64,000 nucleotides of DNA, taken from Streptomyces sp. NRRL WC-3618. GTDB taxonomy: Bacteria > Actinomycetota > Actinomycetes > Streptomycetales > Streptomycetaceae. Location: contig NZ_LGDW01000292.1 in the NCBI RefSeq assembly GCF_001280005.1, forward strand, positions 1 to 64,000. The letters run 5' to 3'. The notes beneath the pieces are model-generated. The model had not been told where the DNA came from. It saw nothing but the letters and a program-made list of their open reading frames with translations, and did no database searches. A program made the translations under genes and the position numbers. This document shows, piece by piece, positions 17,700 to 26,736 of this stretch (position 1 is the first letter of the stretch; the number at the start of each line of letters is the position of its first letter).

Positions 17700-18614
17700 C
17701 TACTGGGCGTTGGGCCGAGCCCCATCCCGCGCCGCTCTCTCCATCTCCTCCAACCGCACAAGCATCGGCATCGGATCCACCCCCACAGACCCCGGCAAAA
17801 ACTCCGCGATCCCCTCCACCGTCCACCCGCCGGAGGCATACGCCGCCCGCAACTCCCTAGGCTGCGCCCACACCGCGATCTTCGGTCCGGCGACCGTGTA
17901 CACCTGCCCGGTGATCCCCTGCTCCTTCGCCCGGTCGGACAGCAGGTACACGACCAGGGCCGCCACATCCTCCGGCTCCCCGATCTCCGCCAGCTCCATG
18001 GGCACGTTCGCCGACATCCGCGTACGAGCGACCGGCGCCACCGCGTTCGCGCTCACCCCGTACTTGTGCAGCCCCAGCGCGGCGCTCCGTACGAGCGAGA
18101 TGACGCCGCCCTTCGCCGCGCTGTAGTTGGCCTGCGACACGGACCCCTGGTGGTTCCCGCTGGTGAAGCCGATCAGCGTCCCCGACCGCTGCTGCCGCAT
18201 CACCGCCGAGGCCGCCCGGAACACGGTGAAGGTGCCCTTGAGATGGGTGGCGACGACGGGATCCCACTCCTCCTCGGACATGTTGAACAGCATCCGCTCG
18301 CGCAGGATCCCGGCGACGCACACGACGCCGTCGAGGCGTCCGTACGACGACAGCGCCACGTCGACGACCCGCTGACCGCCGGCCATGGTGGACACGTCGT
18401 CGGCCACCGCGACCGCCTCGCCCCCGGCCGCCTCGATCTCCTTGACGATGCCCTCGGCGATCTCGCTCGTCGGTGAGGCGCCGTCGATGGAGACGCCGTA
18501 GTCGTTGACGACGACCCGCGCGCCCTCGGCTGCCGCGCCCAGTGCCACCGCCCGCCCGATCCCTCGGCCGGCGCCCGTCACGGCGACCACCTTGCCTGCC
18601 AAGAAGTTCCCCAT
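17700..18614 (-). CDS. SDR family oxidoreductase (3-hydroxyacyl-CoA dehydrogenase type)
   Basis: 304 residues. TGAGRGIGRA at residues 13-22 binds NAD(P), DDVS follows the third strand, and YSAAKG is the catalytic Tyr/Lys motif. The C-terminal extension and overall character recall the dehydrogenase part of multifunctional beta-oxidation enzymes, so it may oxidise a 3-hydroxyacyl-CoA. Its start faces the cyclase-family gene, and the shared region carries the regulon palindrome at 18637-18651. It is the first gene of the leftward catabolic operon. Confidence 0.85.
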   Translation of the reverse strand: MGNFLAGKVVAVTGAGRGIGRAVALGAAAEGARVVVNDYGVSIDGASPTSEIAEGIVKEIEAAGGEAVAVADDVSTMAGGQRVVDVALSSYGRLDGVVCVAGILRERMLFNMSEEEWDPVVATHLKGTFTVFRAASAVMRQQRSGTLIGFTSGNHQGSVSQANYSAAKGGVISLVRSAALGLHKYGVSANAVAPVARTRMSANVPMELAEIGEPEDVAALVVYLLSDRAKEQGITGQVYTVAGPKIAVWAQPRELRAAYASGGWTVEGIAEFLPGSVGVDPMPMLVRLEEMERAARDGARPNAQ

Positions 18615-18636
18615 GTCCGGCCCCTTCCCGCGGTTT

Positions 18637-18651
18637 CTGACGGACCGTTAG
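18637..18651. promoter_or_regulatory. Catabolic regulon operator, site 1
   Basis: CTGACGGACCGTTAG matches the palindrome CTGACGGnCCGTCAG in all but one base. It lies 22 bp upstream of the SDR start, in the divergent region with the cyclase-family gene. A second, shorter inverted element (TGACCCGTCA) follows at 18658-18667. Probably a TetR-family binding site; the regulator gene is not in view. Confidence 0.65.
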
Positions 18652-18721
18652 ATTTTATGACCCGTCAGATATGCGGAGGCAAGCCCCGGGAGGGGTCCGG
18701 TCTCCAGGAAGGACCGGACCG

Positions 18722-19657
18722 ATGCCGCTGCCGGCCGAGTTCCACGAGATCGCCAAACGCGTGAACAACTGGGGGCGTTGGGGGGCTGCCGACGAGATCG
18801 GCACTCTCAACCTCATCACCGACGCCGTCGTACGGGACGCCGCCGCGACCGTCCGCAGCGGCCACCGCGTCCCGCTCGCCCTCCCTCTCCAGCAGGACGG
18901 CGTCCAGACCGGGGCGATTCCGGGCCGACTGAACCCCGTACACGCCATGGTCCAGATCAACCAGGAGCTGTTCGGGCCGCCGGGCGGCGGAACCGTGGCG
19001 ACGAGCGACGACATCGTGACCCTGGGGCTCCAGTGCGCGACCCACTGGGACGCCCTCGCCCACGCCTCCCATTCCGGGAAGCTCTACAACGGCCGCCCGG
19101 CGGACACGATCACGGCGCACTCCGGGGCCGAGTTCGGCGGCGCCGACAAGGTGCGGCACGTCGTCTCGCGCGGGGTGCTGCTGGACGTGGCACGCGCCCG
19201 GGGCGTCGACCGGCTGGACGGGGGGCACGCGGTCACTCCGGAGGACCTGGAAGCGGCGGAGGAACTGGCGGGCACGCGCGTGCGTGCCGGTGACATCGTG
19301 CTCGTACGGACGGGGCAGATCCAGGTGTACCTGGCCGGCGACAAGCACGGGTACACGTATCCCTCGCCCGGACTGTCGATCCGTACACCGGAGTGGTTCC
19401 ACGCGCGGGACGTCGCGGCGGTCGCGAACGACACGCTGACCTTTGAGATCTTCCCGCCCGAGTCGGAGGATCTCTGGATGCCCGTCCACGCACTCGACCT
19501 GGTGGAGATGGGGATGCCGCAGGGCCAGAACTGGAATCTCGAAAAGTTGTCCACAGCCTGTGGACAAGAATGCCGGTACGAGTTCCTGCTGTCGGCGACG
19601 CCCGAACCGTTCACGGGCGCCACGGGCAGTCCGGTGGCACCCGTAGCGATCCTCTAG
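18722..19657 (+). CDS. Cyclase family protein (kynurenine formamidase-like metal hydrolase)
   Basis: About 311 residues. I start at ATG 18722 because AAGGA lies ten bases before it; an upstream in-frame ATG at 18671 would lie in the operator region. The family motif appears as CATHWDALAH at residues 105-114, where His and Asp bind Mn or Zn. Members hydrolyse amides, lactones or cyclic carboxylates. Its divergent partner is the SDR gene, so it likely opens a ring or hydrolyses an intermediate in the same pathway. Confidence 0.82.
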   Translation: MPLPAEFHEIAKRVNNWGRWGAADEIGTLNLITDAVVRDAAATVRSGHRVPLALPLQQDGVQTGAIPGRLNPVHAMVQINQELFGPPGGGTVATSDDIVTLGLQCATHWDALAHASHSGKLYNGRPADTITAHSGAEFGGADKVRHVVSRGVLLDVARARGVDRLDGGHAVTPEDLEAAEELAGTRVRAGDIVLVRTGQIQVYLAGDKHGYTYPSPGLSIRTPEWFHARDVAAVANDTLTFEIFPPESEDLWMPVHALDLVEMGMPQGQNWNLEKLSTACGQECRYEFLLSATPEPFTGATGSPVAPVAIL

Positions 19658-20107
19658 CGTCTGCCGAGCCCCTATCGAGCCCCCGTCGAGCCCTCATCGA
19701 GCCCCTGTCGAGCTTCCGTCGGCCGGTCGGCGGCGCGCCATTGCCCACCCCAAGTACGGCATCGCGCGCCGCCACCCGCCTTCGACGTTCCCGCTCCATC
19801 CCCCCCGGGACCCTGAAGGAGCCGACGCCGAACCACGATCCGCACTCGTCGAGGGCCCCCGTCACCGAACCCTCGCCGTCCCCTCCGGCGAATCGCGCTG
19901 AACACAAGCGTGTTCACGCGGTCACGTCACGTCAACACCTGTTCGGAGATTTGCCACTTACGTCCGTTTTGCGACGGCCGCGCACGGGGGCACACCCCGG
20001 CGCACCGCACCGCACCCGGCCCGGAAACCCCGGCGTTTCTGCACCTGTGCCCCGCCACGCGCCGCGCCGGGCATCCCGAACGCGCGCCGCACCGCCAGGA
20101 CTTGCCG
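19658..20107. other. Convergent intergenic region
   Basis: About 450 bp between two convergent genes. Apart from the 11 bp tandem repeat at its left end I see no gene, promoter or clear hairpin. Confidence 0.5.
19665..19719. repeat. Five 11 bp tandem repeats
   Basis: The unit CGAGCCCCTAT occurs about five times with small changes, right after the cyclase-family stop codon. A simple sequence repeat; it may mark slipped-strand expansion. Confidence 0.7.
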
Positions 20108-20701
20108 TCAGACGGCTTCGTACGCCGCCATGCCCCCGTACAGGGAGGCGGTGGCCTTAGCTGTGGCTGTGGCTGTGGTTCCAGCCGCAGCCGCAACCGT
20201 AGATGTGGCCGTAGCCGTGGCCGCGTCATCGCTCTCGTCCGTGTTCGCGTAGGACGCCGGGGCCGGGCAGCGGTCCAGTTCGCACCAGATGCGCTTGCCG
20301 ATGCCCTCGGGGCTCCACCCCCACCGGTCCGCGAGCCCGTCGACCAGTTCCAGCCCGCGCCCGTTGGTGTCGTCACCCCCGGCATGCCGGGGCGCGGGTG
20401 GCCGGGCGCTCAGGTCGGCGACCTCCAGCCGGACAACCCCGCCGGACACACCCTGGGCGCAGGACCGCGCACCGGACCGCGCGCCGAACACCCCGTGGAA
20501 CCCCAGCCGCAGTACGGCCGGACACCCGGTGTGCACCACCGCGTTGGTGACCAGCTCCGAGACGAGCAGGATCAGCGTCTCGGAGAGCGGGTCGTCGTCC
20601 GACACCCCCGACCCGGCAAGCCACGACCGCGCCCATCTCCGGGCCCGCCCCACTTCTGCGGGGTCGGGCCGGATCTCCAGCTGCACTTGAAGCACCTGCA
20701 C
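20108..20701 (-). CDS. ATP-binding anti-sigma/serine kinase-like regulator (HATPase)
   Basis: 197 residues. The N-terminal 140 residues are an RsbW-type HATPase domain: the N box is ILLVSELVTNAVVHTGCPAV and the G box is DDTNGRGLELVDGLADRWGW. The tail is a low-complexity Ala/Thr stretch encoded by GCTGTG-like hexamer repeats at about 20157-20225. Streptomyces carry many such proteins, which inhibit sigma factors or partner a regulator. No sigma-factor gene is adjacent; the STAS gene at 27 kb is a distant candidate partner. Confidence 0.82.
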   Translation of the reverse strand: MQVLQVQLEIRPDPAEVGRARRWARSWLAGSGVSDDDPLSETLILLVSELVTNAVVHTGCPAVLRLGFHGVFGARSGARSCAQGVSGGVVRLEVADLSARPPAPRHAGGDDTNGRGLELVDGLADRWGWSPEGIGKRIWCELDRCPAPASYANTDESDDAATATATSTVAAAAGTTATATAKATASLYGGMAAYEAV

Positions 20702-21215
20702 CGCTCACACCATCCGAACCGGCGGACACATCGCCTCGCGCCGCACGAGGGCCACGATCGTAGCCATTTTTTGCATGCCCAGAACAGTAGTTGGGACATC
20801 GGCCAGATCAGGGATCACGGACCGTGTATCCCTTACGCGAAAGCATGGTTGACGTACAGTCACGCCAACAAGCGCTTCGGGCATATTCCAACGCGAAGGA
20901 GTACGCCTGCGGCATACTGTGCGACGCTCGCCACGGGTAGTCGAACAGACGGCCGCAGAACCGCGATCCGCCCCGCGAGCGGCACGCACCGCCGAATCCG
21001 GGGCCGCCTCAGGGGCGACACCGGGATGGCTCGGCCTCGGAACCACTCGCATTCCACAGAAGGTACCGGAGCGAACACCCGACTCCAGGCCGTGACGAGT
21101 CACGCCTAGGACACAACCCGATATCAACGCTGAGTAATCTCAAAACATCTCGACTACCTTTCCATCGCGCCACAATCGGCGGCATTATTCCGGCCATACT
21201 CAACTGATGCCCTAG
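20702..21215. other. Intergenic region upstream of HATPase gene
   Basis: About 510 bp. Short frames occur on both strands (for example a 23-codon minus frame ending just before the HATPase start), but none has both a ribosome site and recognisable content. It must contain the HATPase promoter. Confidence 0.45.
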
Positions 21216-22121
21216 TCACCGCACCTCGGCCAGTAACTCGTCGGCGAGCAACTCCTCACACTCCGTCACCGATCCGGGCCGCCGGGCCCGCACCCACGCC
21301 CGCTTCAGATACAGATGAACGTCCGACTCCCAGGTGAAGCCCATCCCGCCGTGCACCTGGACGCAGTCCCTGGCCCCGCGCACGGCGGCCTCGTCGGCGA
21401 GCAGCCGGGCCGCCGCGACGTCCGCCGGGTCGACGGTGACGGCTGCCGCGTACACCGCCGCCCGGGCCACCTCGACGCGCACCAGCATCCCGGCGCACAG
21501 ATGCTGCACGGCCTGGAATGCTCCGATCGGCCGCCCGAACTGCTCACGCGTCCGTGCGTGTTGCACGGCCAGCTCGCACACCCGGGCGGCGCTGCCGAGC
21601 TGCTCGGCGGCGGTGAGGAGAGACGTCAGGAGTACGTCCGTACGGCCGCCGTCGGCGTCCGGCTCGACGGCCGCCGCGCCGGCCACCCGGTGCAGCGGCG
21701 TGAGCGGATCCACCGACCGGATCGCCACCGCCCCCGCCGCGCCCCCGCGCACGACATCGGCCGCGGCCAGCCACTCCACCACCCCGCCACCGTCGACGAC
21801 GGTCACCACCGCCTCCCCCGTCGCCGCCCCCGGGACCTCCCCCGCCGCGAGATGCGTGGCGATCAGCGGCCCAGGCAGCAGGACGCGCCCCGCCTCCTCG
21901 AACGCCAACACCGCCTCGGGCAGCCCGAGTCCGACGCCGCCCGCCTCCTCCGGCAGCCGCAGCGCGAAGAACCCGGCGGTCCCCAGCTCCCGCCACAGCC
22001 CCCGGTCCAGCTCGGATCCCTCGGCGACCTCCCGCAGCCGCTCGCGCCCGAACCGCGCCGCCAGCAGCCCCCGGACGCCTTCCCGCAACGCCTGCTGGTC
22101 TTCAGTGAGTTGGAAACGCAT
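21216..22121 (-). CDS. Acyl-CoA dehydrogenase (small subunit type)
   Basis: 301 residues, shorter than the usual 380. It has the N-terminal helical domain (QLTEDQQALREGVRGLLAAR) and the C-terminal HARTREQFGRPIGAFQAVQH and VQVHGGMGFTWESDVHLYLK motifs, but the central beta-domain is reduced. Such short members usually pair with a full-length partner to form a heteromeric enzyme, as known for steroid side-chain FadE proteins. It follows the longer gene by 9 bp in the same operon. Confidence 0.85.
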   Translation of the reverse strand: MRFQLTEDQQALREGVRGLLAARFGRERLREVAEGSELDRGLWRELGTAGFFALRLPEEAGGVGLGLPEAVLAFEEAGRVLLPGPLIATHLAAGEVPGAATGEAVVTVVDGGGVVEWLAAADVVRGGAAGAVAIRSVDPLTPLHRVAGAAAVEPDADGGRTDVLLTSLLTAAEQLGSAARVCELAVQHARTREQFGRPIGAFQAVQHLCAGMLVRVEVARAAVYAAAVTVDPADVAAARLLADEAAVRGARDCVQVHGGMGFTWESDVHLYLKRAWVRARRPGSVTECEELLADELLAEVR

Positions 22122-22130
22122 GGGCCGGTG

Positions 22131-23267
22131 TCACCGTCCTTTCGGCAGCCCGAGAACGCGTTCGGCCACGATGCTGTGCTGGATCTGGGAGGTGCCGGCG
22201 GCGATGGTGTACGACAGTGAGGACAACCGGTCGAGCACCCAGGGCTGTTCGAGATCCAGGGCCGCGCCGCCCGCACCCCCCAGCACCTCCGCCGCCGCCT
22301 CGTACAACTCCTGCCGGGCGTGCGAGTACCGCAGCTTGAAGACCGACCCGCCGACTCCCGGCACCCCCGCGCTCGCCTCGCTCACGTTCCACTGCGTCAG
22401 CCGCCACAGCGCCCGGAACTCGGCGTTCAGCCGACCGAGACGGCGGCGCAGCACAGGGTCGTCCCAGCGCCCGTTCTCCCTAGCCGCCAGGGCGAGTTCG
22501 CCCAGCACCCGGCGGCAGGCGACCACCTCCCCGACGAACGCCGTGCCGCGCTCGAAGGACAGCGTCACCATCGTCACGCGCCAGCCGTCGTTCTCCTCGC
22601 CGACCCGGTTGGCGACCGGCACCCGGACCTCGTCGAGGAAGACCTCGGCGAACTCGTTCGACCCGGCGAGCGTGCGCAGCGGCCGTACCGTGATGCCCGG
22701 CGCGTCCATGGGCATGGCCAGCCAGGTGATCCCGCGATGCTTGGGCGCGTCCGGGTCGGTGCGCACCAACAACTCGCACCAGTCGGCGACTTCGGCGTGC
22801 GAGGTCCAGATCTTGGCGCCGCTCACCACGTAGTCGTCGCCGTCGCGCCACGCGCGCGTGCGCAGCGCCGCGAGGTCCGATCCGGCGTCCGGCTCACTGA
22901 ACCCCTGGCACCAGACCTCCTCGCCGCGCAGCACGGGCGGCAGCCAGCGCGCCCGCTGTTCGTCACTTCCCTCGGCGGCGACGGTCGGCCCGGCGTGCAG
23001 CAGCCCGACGAAGTTCGCCCCCACATAGGGCGCGCCGGCCTTCTCCGTCTCCTCCAGGAAGATCATCCGTACGGCGGGGCCGGCGCCCCAGTGGACGTCG
23101 CCGTACCCGGCGTCGTACAGCGTCCGCTGCCAGCCGAGGTCGTACGCGCGCCGCCCGGGCCAGTCGTCCGGCGAGGGCTTCGCCGGCAGCGAGGGGAGCG
23201 CCTTGCCCAGCCACTCCCTCAACCGGGCCCGGAATTGCGCCTCTTGGGGAGTGTCGGAGAGGTCCAC
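22131..23267 (-). CDS. Acyl-CoA dehydrogenase (large subunit type)
   Basis: 378 residues. WCQGFSEPDAGSDLAALRTR and GAKIWTSHAEVADWCELLVR are the substrate and FAD segments; the C-terminus ends QIQHSIVAERVLGLPK. The start is GTG at 23267, sharing one base with the amidohydrolase stop (TAGTG), so the two are coupled. With the short dehydrogenase downstream it probably forms a heteromer. It is part of the leftward operon starting at 24460. Confidence 0.87.
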   Translation of the reverse strand: MDLSDTPQEAQFRARLREWLGKALPSLPAKPSPDDWPGRRAYDLGWQRTLYDAGYGDVHWGAGPAVRMIFLEETEKAGAPYVGANFVGLLHAGPTVAAEGSDEQRARWLPPVLRGEEVWCQGFSEPDAGSDLAALRTRAWRDGDDYVVSGAKIWTSHAEVADWCELLVRTDPDAPKHRGITWLAMPMDAPGITVRPLRTLAGSNEFAEVFLDEVRVPVANRVGEENDGWRVTMVTLSFERGTAFVGEVVACRRVLGELALAARENGRWDDPVLRRRLGRLNAEFRALWRLTQWNVSEASAGVPGVGGSVFKLRYSHARQELYEAAAEVLGGAGGAALDLEQPWVLDRLSSLSYTIAAGTSQIQHSIVAERVLGLPKGR

Positions 23268-24460
23268 TACTTGTCCAGGTCGAGGCCGAGCATGCGGATG
23301 GCGTTGCCGCGCATCAGCTTGTAGACGGTCTCGTCGTCGAGGTCCTTCACATGGTCGAGGGCGACCTCCTTGGTGTGCGGGAAGGTCGAGTCGACGTGCG
23401 GGTAGTCGGTCTCGAAGGTGGCGTTGTCCCGGCCGACGACGTCCAGCGAGGCGACGCCGTGCTTGTCGCGGAAGAAGCAGCAGAAGATCTGCCGGTAGTA
23501 GTACGTGGACGGGGGTTCGGGGATCAGATCCCGCACCCCGCCCCACGCGCGGTGCTCCTCCCACACGTCGTCGGCGCGCTCCAGGGCGTACGGGATCCAG
23601 CCCATCTGCCCTTCGCTGTACGCGAGTTTGAGTGCCGGGAACTTCACCAGCACCCCGCTGAACAGGAAGTCCATCATCGACGCCATCGCGTTGTTGAAGC
23701 TCAGCGAGGCCTGTACGGCGGGCGGCGCGTCCGGGGAGGCGGCGGGCATCTGGCTGCTGCTGCCGATGTGCATGTTGACGACCGTCCCGGTCTCCTCGCA
23801 CACCGCGAAGAACGGGTCCCAGTAGCCGGAGTGGATCGACGGCAGCCCGAGGTACGTCGGGATCTCCGAGAACGTCACCGCGCGCACCCCGCGTGCGGCG
23901 TTGCGCCGGATCTCCGCGACCGCCAACTCGACGTCCCACAAGGGGATCAGGCACAGTGGGATCAGCCGGCCGCCGCTGTCGCCGCACCACTCCTCCACCA
24001 TCCAGTCGTTGTAGGCGCGCACGCAGGCGAGGGCTACTTCCTTGTCGTGCGCCTCGGCGAAGGTCTGCCCGCAGAACCGGGGGAAGGTCGGGAAGCAGAG
24101 GGAGCCCTCGACGTGGTTGAGGTCCATGTCCGCGAGCCGGGCCTTCGGGTCCCAGCAGCCGCGCCGCATCTGCTCGCGGGTGATGCCGTCGAGGGTCATC
24201 TCGTCCCGGGAGAACCCGACGGCCGCGATGATCCGCTTGTACGGGAACTGCAGGTCCTCGTACTGCCACCAGTCGGTGAGCGGACCGTCGGGGTCGGTCG
24301 TGATCCGGTACTTGCCGCCCACGTAGGCGAGTTCGCCGATTCCGGCGGTGAATGGCTTGGGTCCCCTGTCCCGGTACCTGGCCGGCAGCCAGGTCTCGAA
24401 GAGGTGCGCGGGTTCGATCACGTGGTCGTCGACGCTGATGATGCGGGGCAGTTCGGTCAT
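23267..24460 (-). CDS. Amidohydrolase family protein
   Basis: 397 residues of the amidohydrolase_2 type, a metal-dependent TIM barrel acting as hydrolase or decarboxylase. DDHVIEPAHLFETWLP near the N-terminus, TVVNMHIGSSSQ in the middle and FETDYPHVDSTFPHTKE near the end carry the expected metal and active-site residues. ATG at 24460 follows GGAGGGG. It is the first gene of the operon with two acyl-CoA dehydrogenases. Decarboxylation or C-C hydrolysis of a ring-cleavage product are possibilities; the substrate is unknown. Confidence 0.85.
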   Translation of the reverse strand: MTELPRIISVDDHVIEPAHLFETWLPARYRDRGPKPFTAGIGELAYVGGKYRITTDPDGPLTDWWQYEDLQFPYKRIIAAVGFSRDEMTLDGITREQMRRGCWDPKARLADMDLNHVEGSLCFPTFPRFCGQTFAEAHDKEVALACVRAYNDWMVEEWCGDSGGRLIPLCLIPLWDVELAVAEIRRNAARGVRAVTFSEIPTYLGLPSIHSGYWDPFFAVCEETGTVVNMHIGSSSQMPAASPDAPPAVQASLSFNNAMASMMDFLFSGVLVKFPALKLAYSEGQMGWIPYALERADDVWEEHRAWGGVRDLIPEPPSTYYYRQIFCCFFRDKHGVASLDVVGRDNATFETDYPHVDSTFPHTKEVALDHVKDLDDETVYKLMRGNAIRMLGLDLDK

Positions 24461-24507
24461 GGGTCCCCTCCGCCTGGCGGGTGCCGATGGATAGATTGGC
24501 AGATCAT

Positions 24508-24522
24508 CTGACGGGCCGTCAG
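24508..24522. promoter_or_regulatory. Catabolic regulon operator, site 2
   Basis: CTGACGGGCCGTCAG is a perfect 15 bp palindrome 47 bp upstream of the amidohydrolase start. It is the best copy of the motif also found at 18637 and 24595. Confidence 0.7.
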
Positions 24523-24594
24523 TTGTGCCCCTCAGAAGGTTAGTCCCGCGCCTATGGACCGACAAGGCGTGAAGCCCTACGCTCCCCGCACGAT

Positions 24595-24609
24595 CTGATG
24601 GACCGTCAG
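24595..24609. promoter_or_regulatory. Catabolic regulon operator, site 3
   Basis: CTGATGGACCGTCAG differs from the consensus by one base. It lies 22 bp upstream of the acyl-CoA synthetase start, the same distance as site 1 from the SDR gene, suggesting the repressor covers the promoter or start. Confidence 0.65.
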
Positions 24610-24631
24610 CCACTGTGCCATTGGGGGCAAC

Positions 24632-26188
24632 GTGAACGTCGTCGACACCGCACACGCCCTGGGTTCGGCCCGTACCCTCTGGGAGCTGGTGTTCCGGCGC
24701 GCCGAACTCACCCCCGAGCGGCCCGTCTTCCTCCAGGACGACCGCTCGCTCACCTTCGGCGAACTCCGCACCCGCGCCGAGCGGGTGGCGGCGGGCCTGT
24801 ACGGCATGGGCGTACGGCCCGGCACGGTCGTCGCCTGGCAGCTGCCCACCCGTATCGAGACCGCCCTGCTCTCCTTCGCGCTGGCCCGCCTCGGCGCCAC
24901 GCAGTCGCCGGTCATCCCCTTCTACCGGGACCGCGAAGTCGGCTTCGCCCTGCGGGAGTCGAAGGCGGAGTTCTTCGCGGTACCGGGCGTGTGGCGCGGC
25001 TTCGACCACACGGAGATGGCGAGGCGGCTCGGCGCGAAGGGCGTCTTCCCTGCGTACGACGGCGACGAACTCCCGGACGGGGACCCGTCGTCGCTGCCGC
25101 CACCGCCCGCCGACGGCACCTCGGTCCGCTGGATCTACTGGACCTCGGGCACGACCTCCGACCCCAAGGGCGTGCTCCACACGGACCGTTCACTCATCGC
25201 GGGCGGCGCGTGTCTCGCCCACGCGCTGCGGCTCACCGAGTCCGACGTGGGCTCGATGGCCTTCCCGTACGCCCATATCGCCGGCCCCGACTACACCGTG
25301 ATGCTGCTGCTCTACGGCTTCCCGGCGGTGATGTTCGAGCAGTTCGCGCTGCCGGACGCGCTCGAGGGGTACCGCAAGCACGGGGTCACGGTGGCCGGCG
25401 GTTCCACGGCCTTCTACTCCATGTTCCTCGCCGAGCAGCGCAAGCAGCCGGACGTTCCGGTGATCCCCACCCTGCGGCTGCTCGCGGGCGGCGGGGCGCC
25501 CAAGCCGCCGGAGGTCTACCACTCGGTCGTCCGCGAGATGGGCGTGCAGCTCACGCACGGCTACGGGATGACCGAGGTGCCGATGATCACCATGGGGGCC
25601 CCGGACGACACGGTCGACAACCTGGCGACGACGGAGGGGCGTCCGCCGGAGGGGATGGAGATACGGGTGGTGGAGGGCGAGGTGCGGCTGCGCGGGGAGG
25701 CCGTCTGCCAGGGGTATCTGGACCCCGCGCAGACCGCCGAGGCCTTCGACGCGGACGGCTTTCTGCGCACCGGTGATCTGGGATTCCTCACCGGGAGCGG
25801 GCACTTGGTGCTGACCGGGCGGCTCAAGGACGTCATCATCCGCAAGGGCGAGAACATCTCGGCGAAGGAGATCGAGGACCTGCTGCACACGCATCCGGGG
25901 GTGGGCGATGTGGCGGTGGTGGGACTGCCGGACGCGGAGCGCGGGGAGTTGGTTTGCGCGGTGGTCGAACAGGCGCCGGGTGGTGGTGAGTTGACGCTGT
26001 CCGCGCTGACCTCGTATCTGCGCGCGGAAGGGCTGTCCGTGCACAAGCTGCCGGAGCGGCTGGAGCTGGTGGACGCCCTTCCGCGCAACGACGCCCTGCG
26101 GAAGGTGCTCAAGTACAAGCTGCGCGAGCGTTACTCGGGGCCGGTGCCCTCGCCCGAGCCCTCGTCCGAGTCCGACACGTCGAAGTAG
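24632..26188 (+). CDS. Acyl-CoA synthetase (ANL superfamily)
   Basis: 518 residues. It activates a carboxylic acid to acyl-AMP and then acyl-CoA. Motifs: YWTSGTTSDPKGVLHT (AMP-binding loop), HGYGMTEVPMI, RTGDLGFL, LKDVIIRKGENISAKEIED and the catalytic lysine region near NDALRKVLKYKL. The start is GTG at 24632 behind GGGGG. It diverges from the amidohydrolase/dehydrogenase operon and carries the same operator, so it probably performs the entry step of the pathway. Its last 58 bp overlap the EF-hand gene on the other strand. Confidence 0.88.
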   Translation: MNVVDTAHALGSARTLWELVFRRAELTPERPVFLQDDRSLTFGELRTRAERVAAGLYGMGVRPGTVVAWQLPTRIETALLSFALARLGATQSPVIPFYRDREVGFALRESKAEFFAVPGVWRGFDHTEMARRLGAKGVFPAYDGDELPDGDPSSLPPPPADGTSVRWIYWTSGTTSDPKGVLHTDRSLIAGGACLAHALRLTESDVGSMAFPYAHIAGPDYTVMLLLYGFPAVMFEQFALPDALEGYRKHGVTVAGGSTAFYSMFLAEQRKQPDVPVIPTLRLLAGGGAPKPPEVYHSVVREMGVQLTHGYGMTEVPMITMGAPDDTVDNLATTEGRPPEGMEIRVVEGEVRLRGEAVCQGYLDPAQTAEAFDADGFLRTGDLGFLTGSGHLVLTGRLKDVIIRKGENISAKEIEDLLHTHPGVGDVAVVGLPDAERGELVCAVVEQAPGGGELTLSALTSYLRAEGLSVHKLPERLELVDALPRNDALRKVLKYKLRERYSGPVPSPEPSSESDTSK

Positions 26189-26679
26189 CGGGCCAACGCG
26201 TCGACGATCTCCGTCTCGCCGACTTTGCCGTCCGCGTCGGTGTCCAGCGTCGCGGCGGCCATGGCGGCGATGTCCTCGGGCACGCCGAGCGCTTTGAGGA
26301 CGCGCTCGGTGTCCCCGAGGGTCGCCGCGCCGTCGCCGTCCAGGTCCGCGACGGCCAGGGCCGCGTGCAGGAAGGGGCGGGCGATCTCGGCGAACCGGCC
26401 GGGGCTGTCGTGCAGCCGCTTCACGGCGCCGTTCACGAACTCGTCGCGGGTGATCCGCTGGTCGCCGTCCCGGTCAGCAATCCCCGCCATGCCCTGCCAG
26501 AAGGCCTCGGCGCCGCCGTAGAGGGCCTGGCCCTTGTCGGACCGGGCGGGAGTGCCGAACTCGGCGAGCAGCGCCTTGGCCGCCACGTTGAAGTCCTCGC
26601 GGTCGATGTAGCCGTTGCCGTCCTGATCGAAGACGGTGAACCGGGCGGCGATCTTCCGCCCGTACTCGGAGCTGACCAT
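26131..26679 (-). CDS. EF-hand calcium-binding protein (calerythrin-like)
   Basis: About 182 residues from ATG 26679 (MVSSEYGRKI, matching the usual start of the family). Four calcium loops are visible: DQDGNGYIDRED, DRDGDQRITRDE, DLDGDGAATLGD and DTDADGKVGETE. The third is weaker because a Gly replaces the last acidic position region. It resembles actinobacterial calerythrin and sarcoplasmic calcium-binding proteins, thought to buffer or sense calcium. A longer start upstream is possible but unsupported. Confidence 0.85.
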   Translation of the reverse strand: MVSSEYGRKIAARFTVFDQDGNGYIDREDFNVAAKALLAEFGTPARSDKGQALYGGAEAFWQGMAGIADRDGDQRITRDEFVNGAVKRLHDSPGRFAEIARPFLHAALAVADLDGDGAATLGDTERVLKALGVPEDIAAMAAATLDTDADGKVGETEIVDALARYFDVSDSDEGSGEGTGPE

Positions 26680-26736
26680 GTCTGTCGGGCCCGCCTTACG
26701 TCTGCTGCGTACGTCTGTGTCGTACCTGTGCGTTTT

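Noticed and set aside
19665..19719. CRISPR-like direct repeats
   Set aside because: Units are 11 bp without spacers; a simple tandem repeat.
20705..21127. Minus-strand 140-codon frame upstream of the HATPase gene
   Set aside because: Composition is unlike the neighbours, no ribosome site fits, and no family is recognisable.
22131..24269. A fused 712-codon frame covering amidohydrolase antisense-frame and dehydrogenase
   Set aside because: Only the part after GTG 23267 codes for the dehydrogenase; the upstream part is an out-of-frame reading of the amidohydrolase gene.
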